Below are positions 40,307-49,078 of a stretch of DNA of 64,000 bases, one piece after another (within the stretch, counting starts at the first letter, position 1; each line of letters begins with the position of its first letter). A model generated the notes under the pieces. The model saw nothing but the letters and a program-made list of their open reading frames with translations. It was not told the DNA's origin and did no database searches. Where the stretch lies: NCBI RefSeq assembly GCF_030295995.1, contig NZ_AP027365.1:4000066-4064065 (forward strand). The letters run 5' to 3'. A program made the position numbers and the translations under genes. This DNA is from Thalassotalea hakodatensis. GTDB taxonomy: Bacteria; Pseudomonadota; Gammaproteobacteria; Enterobacterales; Alteromonadaceae.

Positions 40307-42079
40307 TTACTCTTTTCCTGCTAATTCTTCAGTAATATATTTCTCTATTTGTGCTTCAAGTACATGTAGAGGTACTGAACCATTTTTTAAGATTTGATAA
40401 TGAAATTCACGTACATCAAAATCAAGACCCAGTTCAGTTTCGGCTCGCTTGCGTAATTTGCGAATTGTGATTTCACCTATTTTGTATGACAACGCTTGAC
40501 CCGGCCATGAAATATAACGGTCTATTTCAGTTTTAACATTATGTAACGATAACGCAGTGTTATCTCTCATAAAGTCCATTGCCTGGGCTCTTGACCAACC
40601 TTTTACATGCATACCGGTATCAACCACTAATCGCGCTGCTCGCCACATTTCGTATGTCAGTCGGCCAAAATTACTGTAATGATCAGTATAAATGCCCGCT
40701 TCAATACCTAACCATTCAGCATATAAACCCCAGCCCTCACCAAAGGCTGAAATATAGGCGTGTTGCCGATACGTAGGCAAATTATCTAACTCACTATTTA
40801 AAGAAATTTGTAAATGATGCCCCGGCACACCTTCATGTAAAGTTAACGCTGGTAATACATACAATGGACGTTTATCTAATGCGTAAGTATTCACCCAATA
40901 TGAACCTGAATGGCGATCATTTGGCGGGCTGATATATCGTCCTGTGGTATATTTAGGTGCGATACTGTCAGGAACCGGCACCACACCATAGGGTGTACGC
41001 GGTAAATGTTTAAATAATGAAGGTAGTTTGCCATCAATTTGCTTTGCAAGGTACGACGCTTCTTTAATTAATGCTAACGGCGTTTTTGCGTAAAACTGCG
41101 GATCTGTTCGTAAAAAGTGGGTAAATTCAGTAAACGTTCCTTCAAAACCCGTTTTGGCAATTACTTCATCCATTTCCAAGCGAATACGTGCGACTTCACG
41201 CAAACCAAGCTGATGAATTTCTTCTGCACTCATGTCAGTGGTTGTATAGTGTTTTACCCGATTGTTGTAATAGGCAAGGCCATTAGGCGTTGAAGAAACA
41301 GCAATATTTTTTCTGGCGTTTGGAAAATACTCTTGCGTAAAAAACTGATAATAGTTTTCATAAGCAGGAATTATTTGTGTGGTTAATAAGTGGACTAAGC
41401 GCTCACGTTGTTCTTGAATAAACTCAGCATCAAGCAACGTTGAACTCGTAGCAAAGGGTTTTAAAAACACTGATTGTTCAACTTTTTCAGGGATAAAGGC
41501 TGATATAGAGTGCTCATAATCTACTAAAACGGCTTGAGGCTGCGTGATCCCTTCAGCCAAACCTTTTCGCATCCAATCAATATTTTGTTCAAAATATGTT
41601 GGCATTGCTGCAAGCTTATTGATGTATTGTTCAATGTCTTTTTTATTCTTAAATACCGTTGCATCAACGGTAAAATTGATACTTGAATGAAACCCTGATT
41701 CAGACTTAAACGGAATATAATGCGATTTATAGTGATAGTGAGCAATTTTGTTATCAAGTTGCGCTTTGATGATCGCATAGTTAATTCTATTTTCAGCTGA
41801 CAGCTCATCTTGCTCTATTTGCTCAAATGCAGCGGCAATACTTTTACGTTGTTCGTACTGTTTTGCTAAAAATTCAGGTGACAAATCTGGCCAATAGCGT
41901 TTTTGCTCTTCTTTTTCGTTACTCTGATACTTCCCCTTGCCTGCACGGTGATCTAATAACTGTTGCACGGTGTGTTCAAATTGTTCATCAGCACTAGGCT
42001 TTATCGGCGTTAGTTGACATGCACTAACAAAAAACAAGCAGATAAACACTACCGTGTATTGAAGTAAGCAAAAGTTCAT
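40307..42079 (-). CDS. DUF885 lipoprotein, probable metallopeptidase
   Basis: The 590-residue protein starts with a lipoprotein signal (LFFVSACQLTP). The DUF885 core contains the zinc-type motif LHEGVPGHHLQ and FGEGWGLYAEWLG, consistent with a gluzincin-like carboxypeptidase fold. Members are thought to be peptidases of the envelope. The gene stands alone, and the substrate is unknown. Confidence 0.87.
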   Translation of the reverse strand: MNFCLLQYTVVFICLFFVSACQLTPIKPSADEQFEHTVQQLLDHRAGKGKYQSNEKEEQKRYWPDLSPEFLAKQYEQRKSIAAAFEQIEQDELSAENRINYAIIKAQLDNKIAHYHYKSHYIPFKSESGFHSSINFTVDATVFKNKKDIEQYINKLAAMPTYFEQNIDWMRKGLAEGITQPQAVLVDYEHSISAFIPEKVEQSVFLKPFATSSTLLDAEFIQEQRERLVHLLTTQIIPAYENYYQFFTQEYFPNARKNIAVSSTPNGLAYYNNRVKHYTTTDMSAEEIHQLGLREVARIRLEMDEVIAKTGFEGTFTEFTHFLRTDPQFYAKTPLALIKEASYLAKQIDGKLPSLFKHLPRTPYGVVPVPDSIAPKYTTGRYISPPNDRHSGSYWVNTYALDKRPLYVLPALTLHEGVPGHHLQISLNSELDNLPTYRQHAYISAFGEGWGLYAEWLGIEAGIYTDHYSNFGRLTYEMWRAARLVVDTGMHVKGWSRAQAMDFMRDNTALSLHNVKTEIDRYISWPGQALSYKIGEITIRKLRKRAETELGLDFDVREFHYQILKNGSVPLHVLEAQIEKYITEELAGKE

Positions 42080-42344
42080 AAGGGTACCTGTATTAAAACG
42101 GAATGAGAGAACATTTATTAGCGGAAAAACATAACGTAAAAAACGAAAAAAAAATAGCGAAGCACGATGAAAGGCATGGCTTATAAGACAACTAACTCCT
42201 TTGAAAAATTAATGTATTAAACGCCTTCAATTTCACTTGATAAATGTTTCAAGGTAAAAAATCACCCTATTAAGTAGCATGTGATAGCGAACCTAATCCG
42301 CGTATTATTCAAAAAAATTATGATTGTTTTGTTGATATTTCCCC

Positions 42345-42638
42345 TTATTGCTCATCCGCACAACATTCATTTCGTAAAAATGAAATTACAGAAAGCAGTT
42401 TTTCATACTCAACAACACAGAATAACGTTCTTCCTTCCCGTCGTTGTTTAATCAATCCTGCAGATGTTAAGCCAGAAAGATGATGTGATAAGGTAGACCC
42501 TGGCACGTTTAGTTCTTCTTGAACAACCCCAACCGGAATACCTTGCCGACCCGCTTTAACCAATCGTTTGAAAACAGCTAATCTTGTTGGGTGGCCTAGC
42601 TCTTTTAATGCTTTGGCTATGGTTTCTATGTTCATCAT
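42345..42638 (-). CDS. ArsR-family transcriptional regulator
   Basis: The product is about 97 residues, a compact winged helix (KELGHPTRLAVFKRLVKAGR, VPGSTLSHHLSGLTSAGLI, KQRREGRTLFCVVEY). A pair of cysteines sits near the C-terminus (NECCADEQ) and may sense metal(loid). The start at 42638 or 42635 follows GAAGAG; the open frame upstream of that is not protein-like. It is divergent from a broken permease gene with a perfect inverted repeat between them, so it is probably a regulator whose target has decayed. Confidence 0.88.
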   Translation of the reverse strand: MMNIETIAKALKELGHPTRLAVFKRLVKAGRQGIPVGVVQEELNVPGSTLSHHLSGLTSAGLIKQRREGRTLFCVVEYEKLLSVISFLRNECCADEQ

Positions 42639-42703
42639 CGTCTCTTCGAAGAATTTATACTTCGATATTACTAGAAATATATTGACAAGTATACAAACCA
42701 ACC

Positions 42704-42729
42704 TATAATTCGACAAAACCAGAATTATA
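42704..42729. promoter_or_regulatory. inverted repeat, candidate ArsR operator
   Basis: TATAATTC (42704-42711) and GAATTATA (42722-42729) are perfect 8-base arms 10 bases apart, between arsR and the divergent permease remnant. Confidence 0.5.
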
Positions 42730-42764
42730 GAATAATTACCGATATTATCGATATCACACAAGAC

Positions 42765-42985
42765 ATGGCGCTTGATGTTTTAAGCATATTTATCTTTTTG
42801 GCCATAGCGTTAACGGTATGAGACTTAACGCAATAATGGCATTAATTATTGGTAGCGCAAGGGCAAGTATCACTGAAATCGTGCAATTATAGTCTATTTT
42901 CAACAACCGAATAATTTCAGCATTTTTAGCTGTAACCCTATTGGTAATCGCTGGTGATAGTTTCTTATATCCATGTCTGTTTTAA
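42765..42985 (+). pseudogene. remnant of a permease (ArsP/DUF318-like)
   Basis: An ATG at 42765 reads MALDVLSIFIFLAIALTV and then meets a stop. In the next frame a C-terminal-like piece continues, NAIMALIIGSARASITEI, an in-frame TAG, then NNRIISAFLAVTLLVIAGD, and finally a natural-looking stop. The ARASITE block followed by a hydrophobic helix resembles the end of the DUF318 permeases that often accompany ArsR. The middle of the gene is missing. This is a by-eye call from short fragments. Confidence 0.45.
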
Positions 42986-43017
42986 ATAACTTAATAACCT
43001 TAATAGGAGTTACCAAG

Positions 43018-44484
43018 ATGAGTAATGCCAATCCTTTAATTCCACAACAGATGATTGACGACATTATTCAGTGGGCAATTATGCATGGCGTAGCATTTCG
43101 TCAGGCTGATAATACAGCCAAACATTGTCCATTGAGCATTGCTCCTATCGCAATGAATAGTGAGGTGTTCGAAAGGTTATGTAACATAACGCCAATTATG
43201 ACTAAATTGATCAACAACATCTCTGAAGATCATGATTTTTTACAAACTTCGCTTGCTGATCTGGCAAAAGCAGATGCATTTTTTGCACGTATTCTTTCTT
43301 TACATCAACAGGCGCATGGCAAAATTGATAACCGAATTAAACCCGAAAGAAAACCTTTGCTACTAATGCGCACTGACTTTATGAGTGATATAACTCATGG
43401 AGTAAAAGTAATAGAGTTCAATGGCATAGCCGCAGGTATGGCACCTTTTGGGCAACGAGCGACAGAGCTTCATGCATATCTTAATAGTCAATGGACAGGT
43501 GTATATCAGCGGTGGTTAGAAACAGATAAATCTACGCCAGCAGATAATAAAGGCCTAGAGCAGCTAGCTTACGGAATTTCAGCAGCGGCAAACAGCGTTA
43601 AAGCCTCTTTTGCTGAGGAAGAAAAAGCTCAAAAGCCAATCTTTTTAATGGTGATCCAAGAAAATGAAGACAACGTTTATGACCAACATTTGCTAGAGGT
43701 AGCTTTGCAACAGCTTGGTTTACAAACGGTAAGGCGGACTTTTAAGCAATTACACAAAGAACTTTATACAGGGAGAAATCAACGGTTGATGTTAACAGGG
43801 GTTGGAGCAATTGATGTCGTCTATCTGCGAACAGGTTATCAGTGCAACGATTATTATACACCAGAGCAAGATGAAAAAATGTGTTGTCAATCATTAAGTC
43901 AAACAAGGTTGTTCATTGAGCAACACCGTGTGGCAGTTAATGCGACATTTGGCCAGCAGTTAGCAACAAGTAAAGCCATGCAAATGCAACTTAGTTTGAT
44001 GTTACCCCAAGATTATACTCGCTGGGGGCTGACACTAGAAGAAGGAACATTAGTAAAAAGCGTTTTTGCCGAAATGAAACCACTCAACCAAGCAACAATC
44101 GCTTGGTTTAACACGCAAGCAACTAAACAGCAATGGGTACTCAAAAACCAAGGAGAAGGTGGCGGGCATTGTATTTTTGGTGATGATATCAGTGAAAAAT
44201 TAGAACAACTAAAACCGCAAGATTACGATGCATGGACATTTATGCAGCGTTTATTTCCCCATGAGCGTGACATACCCACAGTTGCAATAAGGGATAGTAA
44301 ACCGATAAGAGTAGATAACTTAGTTAGTGAGATAGGCCTATTTACAGCCTATTTTGATGGGAAACCTGTCACAAAGCTGAATGGTTATGCTGGATACCTA
44401 ATTCGAAGCAAGCCAGCTAATGAAAATGAAGGTGGCATTCATAGCGGTCAAGGTATTTTAGATTCTTTAGTACTTATCTACTAA
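43018..44484 (+). CDS. glutathione synthetase, eukaryotic type
   Basis: The 488-residue protein resembles the eukaryotic glutathione synthetase family and not bacterial GshB. The N-terminal part has PLSIAPIAMNSEVFERL, ISEDHDFLQTSLADLAKADAF and VIEFNGIAAGMAPFGQRA. The C-terminal ATP-grasp part has the glycine-rich loop KNQGEGGGHCIFGDD, ISEIGLF-like (here SEIGLFTAYF) and a closing LIRSKPANENEGGIHSGQG. The ATG at 43018 has AGGAG in front; an earlier in-frame start exists at 42973. It would join glycine to gamma-glutamylcysteine. Such genes are sporadic in bacteria, pointing to horizontal origin. A homologue acting on another peptide is possible. Confidence 0.75.
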   Translation: MSNANPLIPQQMIDDIIQWAIMHGVAFRQADNTAKHCPLSIAPIAMNSEVFERLCNITPIMTKLINNISEDHDFLQTSLADLAKADAFFARILSLHQQAHGKIDNRIKPERKPLLLMRTDFMSDITHGVKVIEFNGIAAGMAPFGQRATELHAYLNSQWTGVYQRWLETDKSTPADNKGLEQLAYGISAAANSVKASFAEEEKAQKPIFLMVIQENEDNVYDQHLLEVALQQLGLQTVRRTFKQLHKELYTGRNQRLMLTGVGAIDVVYLRTGYQCNDYYTPEQDEKMCCQSLSQTRLFIEQHRVAVNATFGQQLATSKAMQMQLSLMLPQDYTRWGLTLEEGTLVKSVFAEMKPLNQATIAWFNTQATKQQWVLKNQGEGGGHCIFGDDISEKLEQLKPQDYDAWTFMQRLFPHERDIPTVAIRDSKPIRVDNLVSEIGLFTAYFDGKPVTKLNGYAGYLIRSKPANENEGGIHSGQGILDSLVLIY

Positions 44485-44827
44485 TAGCGATATTTCTTTC
44501 ATTGTATGGGATTGCTAACGGCCACTTAGACGGATGAACAATTATTTTACAAACTTGCTTAAATAACGTGTGACTAAGCATAATGTTTGGGACTATCTCA
44601 TATTGAAGTAGTTTATTTGAATGGCTAAAACAAATGAGATTTTATCGATTTCTCTGTTTTTTAATCATGATACCTGATATTCAGTCAGCAATCTTAATGT
44701 TCACAAATAGCCGACATTAGCTAGCTTTTGTAAATTCAGGAGCATATTTACGGCAATATTAGCCAAGATTTTCTGCTCGACCGTTAGATCGGTGTAAACG
44801 CATAGGAGATAATCAATTAAACTTAAG
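44485..44827. other. 343-base intergenic region with a possible coding remnant
   Basis: On the minus strand, 44701-44832 is open and encodes a regular helical-looking piece (TVEQKILANIAVNMLLNLQ) without a start codon or ribosome-binding site. It may be the tail of a lost gene or chance. Nothing else is visible. Confidence 0.3.
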
Positions 44828-45409
44828 TCACGGTGTTAAATTATCTTTTCTATTGGCTATATAAGCATTTATTCCAGTGAAAATAATATCAAGAGATTCG
44901 TCAATATCATCAACGGTTAACTTACCTGTGGTATCACAACTCATTGAAATAGAGAAGCCATGTAAGTAATCTGCGAGTAAGTTTAACGAAGCATTTTCTA
45001 TGGATGTACTCATATTCAGCTTGTTCATAATGATTTTAAATCTATTAATAAAAACGTTAGCTGGACTTGCTGACTTCATAGACAGTAAAGTTTGCAAAAG
45101 ACCATCATACTTGCTTAGAAGTACAATGTAACTCTTTGAAAGCTTGCGTAGCTCTACCTCCCACTCTAAATCTTTTTGCGGTTGATATATCTCAGAAATT
45201 AGGGATGTTGTTAGCTCTTCTAGCAATTCACTTTTATTTTTAAAGTAATAGTAAATAGCCATCGCATCAACATTGAGTTCCGCAGATAATGATCTAATGC
45301 TTGGTATTTTTCCGCCACTTATCATCAGCTTCTTAGCTGTTTCTATAATCACTTCTTTGCTTAATGCCTTTGATTCTTTTTGAGGTCGGCCTCTTTTTTT
45401 TATCGTCAT
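44828..45409 (-). CDS. TetR-family regulator
   Basis: The 193-residue protein has a TetR helix-turn-helix (IPSIRSLSAELNVDAMAIYYYF) with the YYYFKNKSELL block and a helical ligand-binding domain. A basic N-terminus (KKRGRPQKESK) is typical. It is divergent from a RibD-type reductase gene, and the gap holds a perfect 17-bp palindrome, the likely operator for both genes. Confidence 0.88.
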   Translation of the reverse strand: MTIKKRGRPQKESKALSKEVIIETAKKLMISGGKIPSIRSLSAELNVDAMAIYYYFKNKSELLEELTTSLISEIYQPQKDLEWEVELRKLSKSYIVLLSKYDGLLQTLLSMKSASPANVFINRFKIIMNKLNMSTSIENASLNLLADYLHGFSISMSCDTTGKLTVDDIDESLDIIFTGINAYIANRKDNLTP

Positions 45410-45443
45410 TATATTTATTCAATTTATGTTGGTTTACAAATTA

Positions 45444-45460
45444 ATTCTACAGTGTAGAAT
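45444..45460. promoter_or_regulatory. perfect palindrome, probable TetR operator
   Basis: ATTCTACAGTGTAGAAT is a perfect palindrome around a central G, 34 bases before the TetR start and 38 before the reductase start. Length, symmetry and place fit a TetR-family operator. Confidence 0.75.
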
Positions 45461-45498
45461 ATTTTGAAATTAATCTTAGATCAATCTAAGAGGTAACT

Positions 45499-46035
45499 AT
45501 GACTAATATTGTATTTATAGCAACAAGTATTGATGGCTACATCGCAGATAAAAATAATGAAGTTGAATGGCTGCATGCAATTCCTAACCCTGATAACTTA
45601 GATATGGGGTTTACTAAACATATGGAAAGTATTGATGCCTTAGTCATGGGGCGTAATACATTAGAGTTAGTGTTAACACTAGATTGTGATTGGCCGTATT
45701 CAAAACCAGTATTCGTTCTTAGTAATACACTTAATGCTGTAGCAAAAGGCTATGAAGACAAAGTTTCTTTGGTAAATGGGGATTTAAGAAAATTAACTGA
45801 AGAATTAAAAGGTAAGGGCTATGAAAATTTGTATATTGACGGCGGTGTTACAATTCAGAACTTTCTAAAAGAAGATTTGATAGATGAAATCATAATTACC
45901 ACTATTCCCGTTCTGTTAGGTGGTGGTATTCCACTATTTGCTCAACAAGAAAATACTCTTGAGTTTAGATGCACTGATTCAGAAGTGTTTTCTAATGGTA
46001 TTAGCCAAAACCGTTTTAAACGACTTAGATCATAA
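45499..46035 (+). CDS. dihydrofolate reductase / RibD C-terminal family protein
   Basis: The 178-residue protein starts VFIATSIDGYIADKNNEVEW and contains SIDALVMGRNTLELVL, NLYIDGGVTIQNFL and EIIITTIPVLLGGGIPLF, all of the RibD_C (DHFR-like) family. It binds NADPH and reduces an unknown substrate. The AAGAGG before the ATG is a clear ribosome-binding site. It is probably repressed by the divergent TetR protein. Confidence 0.88.
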   Translation: MTNIVFIATSIDGYIADKNNEVEWLHAIPNPDNLDMGFTKHMESIDALVMGRNTLELVLTLDCDWPYSKPVFVLSNTLNAVAKGYEDKVSLVNGDLRKLTEELKGKGYENLYIDGGVTIQNFLKEDLIDEIIITTIPVLLGGGIPLFAQQENTLEFRCTDSEVFSNGISQNRFKRLRS

Positions 46036-46410
46036 TTTTCAACTAAACAGCAGCTCGAAACTCTAACGATGAATTGGTAATGTTTATTGTCAAAACCATG
46101 CATATTTATATCTGCGGGGAGAATGTCCAGTATCGTATCAAAGTAAATGTTAGATGGGCTAATTCTCATTCAGTGATTAGCAATCTCAAGTATTATGGGC
46201 AGTTACACATTACATCTGGAAATTTTCATTTTTGAAGAGAATGAACATTCAAGAAGAATAGGCATCAGAGAGAAGTTGAAAAAATGAAAAAACGTCACTT
46301 TTTTCATTAGTCGAGAGAATTTTATTCAAGTTTCCATTAAGCGATAGAATTCTCTACAGCCCAATATAAATAAGGACTTACAATATTTATAATTACAAAT
46401 ATTCGAGAAA
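46036..46410. other. noncoding gap left of the transposition operon
   Basis: AT-rich, without a convincing gene. The left end of the Tn7-like element should lie here if the element is compact. Partly repeated GAGAGAATTTTATTC / GATAGAATTCTCTAC pieces are present near 46312-46357, but no sequence matching the tnsA-side end could be recognised by eye. Confidence 0.4.
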
Positions 46411-46447
46411 AAAGCAAAAAAAAAGTTAAGCCAATTGCTTAACTTTT
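46411..46447 (-). terminator. terminator of the tnsABC-tniQ operon
   Basis: On the minus strand the 10-bp stem AAAAGTTAAG/CTTAACTTTT (46421-46430, 46438-46447) with a 7-base loop is followed by a long T-run. Confidence 0.8.
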
Positions 46448-46466
46448 AGACGGGTGTTTTGTTTGT

Positions 46467-48131
46467 TTAAAGTGACAAGGAAAGTTGCTTTCGCTTATGG
46501 CAACTTGGGTGATAAAGATTATTTAATATAGATACAAGTTTAGGTATTTTTTTGTAGATCGATGACTCAAATATTGGCTCAATTTTGTTTTTACTCAATG
46601 CCAACTTTATTGTATATGGCGCAACATTATGAACACTTCCCCACCTCTCAATACACTCATAGTTGCTAAGAAAATTCGCAATGGATATTCCTGTATATCT
46701 TTTGTTAGCAACGGTCGGATCTAACTCAGTTAATATTTCTGCTTTGCCTAATTGACCAACTAGAGTTCTTGAAATGCCGATAATCCTTGCTGTTGCAACT
46801 TGTGTAAAAACTACGCCTGACTGTTTTAAGTATTCATTTTCCAAAAAATGAATGATGACCTGCTCATTAACCTTGATTGAATCTATTAGTGATTTTTTAG
46901 TTTTATCGATATGCAGAGGCAGTCTTGCGGCTATAATTTCGAACGCCAACGATTCATCAGAAAGTAAATAAACTGACTTCAACTCTTCAAGCTCTGAAAG
47001 GTATAAAGTGTTTTCAGGATCTTCCGTATCACATGCCATGATAGAGCTGATAAATAAGCGAGCATCAATAATGGTATTTCTTCCGCTTTTTGTATTAGCT
47101 GTGATTTTAAAGCAATCAAGTTGAAACAACTTACGCACTAGTGTCATTTTGCAATTAAACATTTCGGAAAACCCAGCTGGGTCTAGATGATGGCGTAATT
47201 GTTCATTAGCTAAAGTATTGTTCGCCTCTCTACTTGTCGATTCATTTCTTATCCTGCAAGGTGTCATTGTACTTTCACTCAACAGCTCATTTTTAGGAGC
47301 AAAAGAAAGATAACTAGGTTTAATGCCCTTGATTAGCCAATTACCTTGAAGTTTATCTTGTAACTCATGCACCGGAAAAAAGACGGCACGCTCACTTAAA
47401 GCTTTATATTGATGCCGTACATTTGCTAAAGATTGGCACCAAGTACTTATTGCATCAATGTTTGTTAAAAGGGCATAGCCTTGTTGGGCCACATCAGTCC
47501 AATTATCTATAATTGTTGGTAAAAGTTTTATTTTATTGTGCATTGAGTCATATGGTCGAACTACTCGATATATTGATTCGGCTAAATCTTGAAGAAACAG
47601 CGCACGCTCTTCAAAATCTAAGCGATGAAAATGCAATACATGATCTGGCATTTTTTCTACTTGGCAGTGATTGGCAATATCATTCCACGAATTGAGGCAT
47701 TTTGAGCACCCGTACTCAATAAGTGTTGAATCCCAGTTAAATTTTTCTCCGCATGGACACTTTTCTACTAACTGAACTTGATGCTTTGCACAATGAGTAA
47801 TGGGCATTAACTGCCAGTCCTTCATTAAATGGTTTTGGTCTCGCATACAAAAAGGACAAGCTACTGGTTGCCTATCAATTAAGTATGATAGCTGCTCTTG
47901 TTTTTCATCTGACACAGGCCAGAAAGAGGCTGGATTAGCTTCATCAACCAGATTGCAAACGCATTCGACTATGCTGCTTTCACTGCTCGCTATATTGATA
48001 GTCTTAACATCCTGATAATGTGAAAATAACTGTTTAACTTCAATGTAGTCATTTTCAGTAGAAAGTCTGACAAGGTAGCTACGAGCACTTTCATTATTAG
48101 CTGGTAAAATTTGCGTCATTAACTCGTACAT
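46467..48131 (-). CDS. tniQ: TniQ/TnsD-type target-selection protein
   Basis: The 554-residue protein has the TniQ start (ANNESARSYLVRLSTEN) and a zinc cluster CPFC (residues 92-95), HCAKH (113-117), CPCG (125-128), CSKC (142-145). The long C-terminal half with helix-turn-helix-like parts resembles TnsD. In Tn7-like elements this protein picks the insertion site and recruits TnsC. It is the last gene of the operon, overlaps tnsC by 13 bases, and is followed by a strong terminator. Its size suggests a TnsD-like protein that binds a specific attachment site; which site is not evident. Confidence 0.87.
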   Translation of the reverse strand: MYELMTQILPANNESARSYLVRLSTENDYIEVKQLFSHYQDVKTINIASSESSIVECVCNLVDEANPASFWPVSDEKQEQLSYLIDRQPVACPFCMRDQNHLMKDWQLMPITHCAKHQVQLVEKCPCGEKFNWDSTLIEYGCSKCLNSWNDIANHCQVEKMPDHVLHFHRLDFEERALFLQDLAESIYRVVRPYDSMHNKIKLLPTIIDNWTDVAQQGYALLTNIDAISTWCQSLANVRHQYKALSERAVFFPVHELQDKLQGNWLIKGIKPSYLSFAPKNELLSESTMTPCRIRNESTSREANNTLANEQLRHHLDPAGFSEMFNCKMTLVRKLFQLDCFKITANTKSGRNTIIDARLFISSIMACDTEDPENTLYLSELEELKSVYLLSDESLAFEIIAARLPLHIDKTKKSLIDSIKVNEQVIIHFLENEYLKQSGVVFTQVATARIIGISRTLVGQLGKAEILTELDPTVANKRYTGISIANFLSNYECIERWGSVHNVAPYTIKLALSKNKIEPIFESSIYKKIPKLVSILNNLYHPSCHKRKQLSLSL

Positions 48132-49078
48132 GATGTCTCCTCAGAACCATAATAATTCATGATTTCAGTATCCAATTGCTTTGCACTCAGCTTAAAAGGA
48201 TTAAAAGTTAGTGGATTTTGAGGGCGATATTCTTCGTAAGCTTCTGTTAAACTTTTGATATTTATCGCCTCAGTTGAGCCAGCGATTTCGATCGCTTCCA
48301 AAAATAACGAAGATAAGTTTCTGAATAACCCATCTGTAGCCAAATAAATAGCATCTGACAACGCTTCCAGATTAGCTTTACAATTAAGGGCATTTTGGTA
48401 AAACTCGATAATCTCAATCCAACCAGCGTCATTGTTGCCATATGGTGCTAATACGTGATTTTTACGACAGCGTGATTCCAGTTGTTTCTCTTCTTCAAAC
48501 TTGCCTTTGATCTTTAGAAGTTCCATAGTTTTTGGCATGCCAACAAGTACTATTGGAATTTTTAATTCGTTAATAATCTCTTTTAACGCATCCACATTGT
48601 CTTGAGTAGTTGTTCCGCTGCCTCGAAGTAAATGCTGTGACTCATCAAATATGATTAGTTCCACTCTAGCTTTTTCTAACTTACCGTATATTTGCTTCGC
48701 TATGTTATCCGTACGCCCAGTTACGACCTTCGCCCCCGTTAACGCTCTGAATATTTCAGCCGTGAGTGATGCGACAGTCGCTTTTTTAGGGATATCTACA
48801 GCTAACACAGGAACAATTGTTTGATAGCCCTCTTTATATCGTGAGTTGCGTTTTAAATACCTTTTAATGGTCTGGCTCTTACCAACCCCTGCAACCCCTG
48901 ACAATATCATTGACCTAGGATTGCTAGTGTTGGCTGTAGCTTTACACCTATCAAACGTATCATTTAAAAATTGAATACGAGATGTGGCGGTTTTCCTCTC
49001 TAAAAACTCACTTGTTGCGGGGAGTAGCGTTCTGTTTTTTCTCTCAGGGTTCATCAATAAAGCTTCATTACTTACCAT
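48119..49078 (-). CDS. tnsC: TnsC/TniB-type AAA+ ATPase
   Basis: The 319-residue AAA+ protein has Walker A GVAGVGKS (residues 61-68) and Walker B LIIFDESQHLL (Asp145, Glu146). It links the target-selection protein to the transposase and prevents insertion near an existing copy in this family. It overlaps tnsB by 7 bases and tniQ by 13. At 319 residues it is closer to TniB-like lengths than to the 555-residue TnsC of Tn7. Confidence 0.88.
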   Translation of the reverse strand: MVSNEALLMNPERKNRTLLPATSEFLERKTATSRIQFLNDTFDRCKATANTSNPRSMILSGVAGVGKSQTIKRYLKRNSRYKEGYQTIVPVLAVDIPKKATVASLTAEIFRALTGAKVVTGRTDNIAKQIYGKLEKARVELIIFDESQHLLRGSGTTTQDNVDALKEIINELKIPIVLVGMPKTMELLKIKGKFEEEKQLESRCRKNHVLAPYGNNDAGWIEIIEFYQNALNCKANLEALSDAIYLATDGLFRNLSSLFLEAIEIAGSTEAINIKSLTEAYEEYRPQNPLTFNPFKLSAKQLDTEIMNYYGSEETSCTS

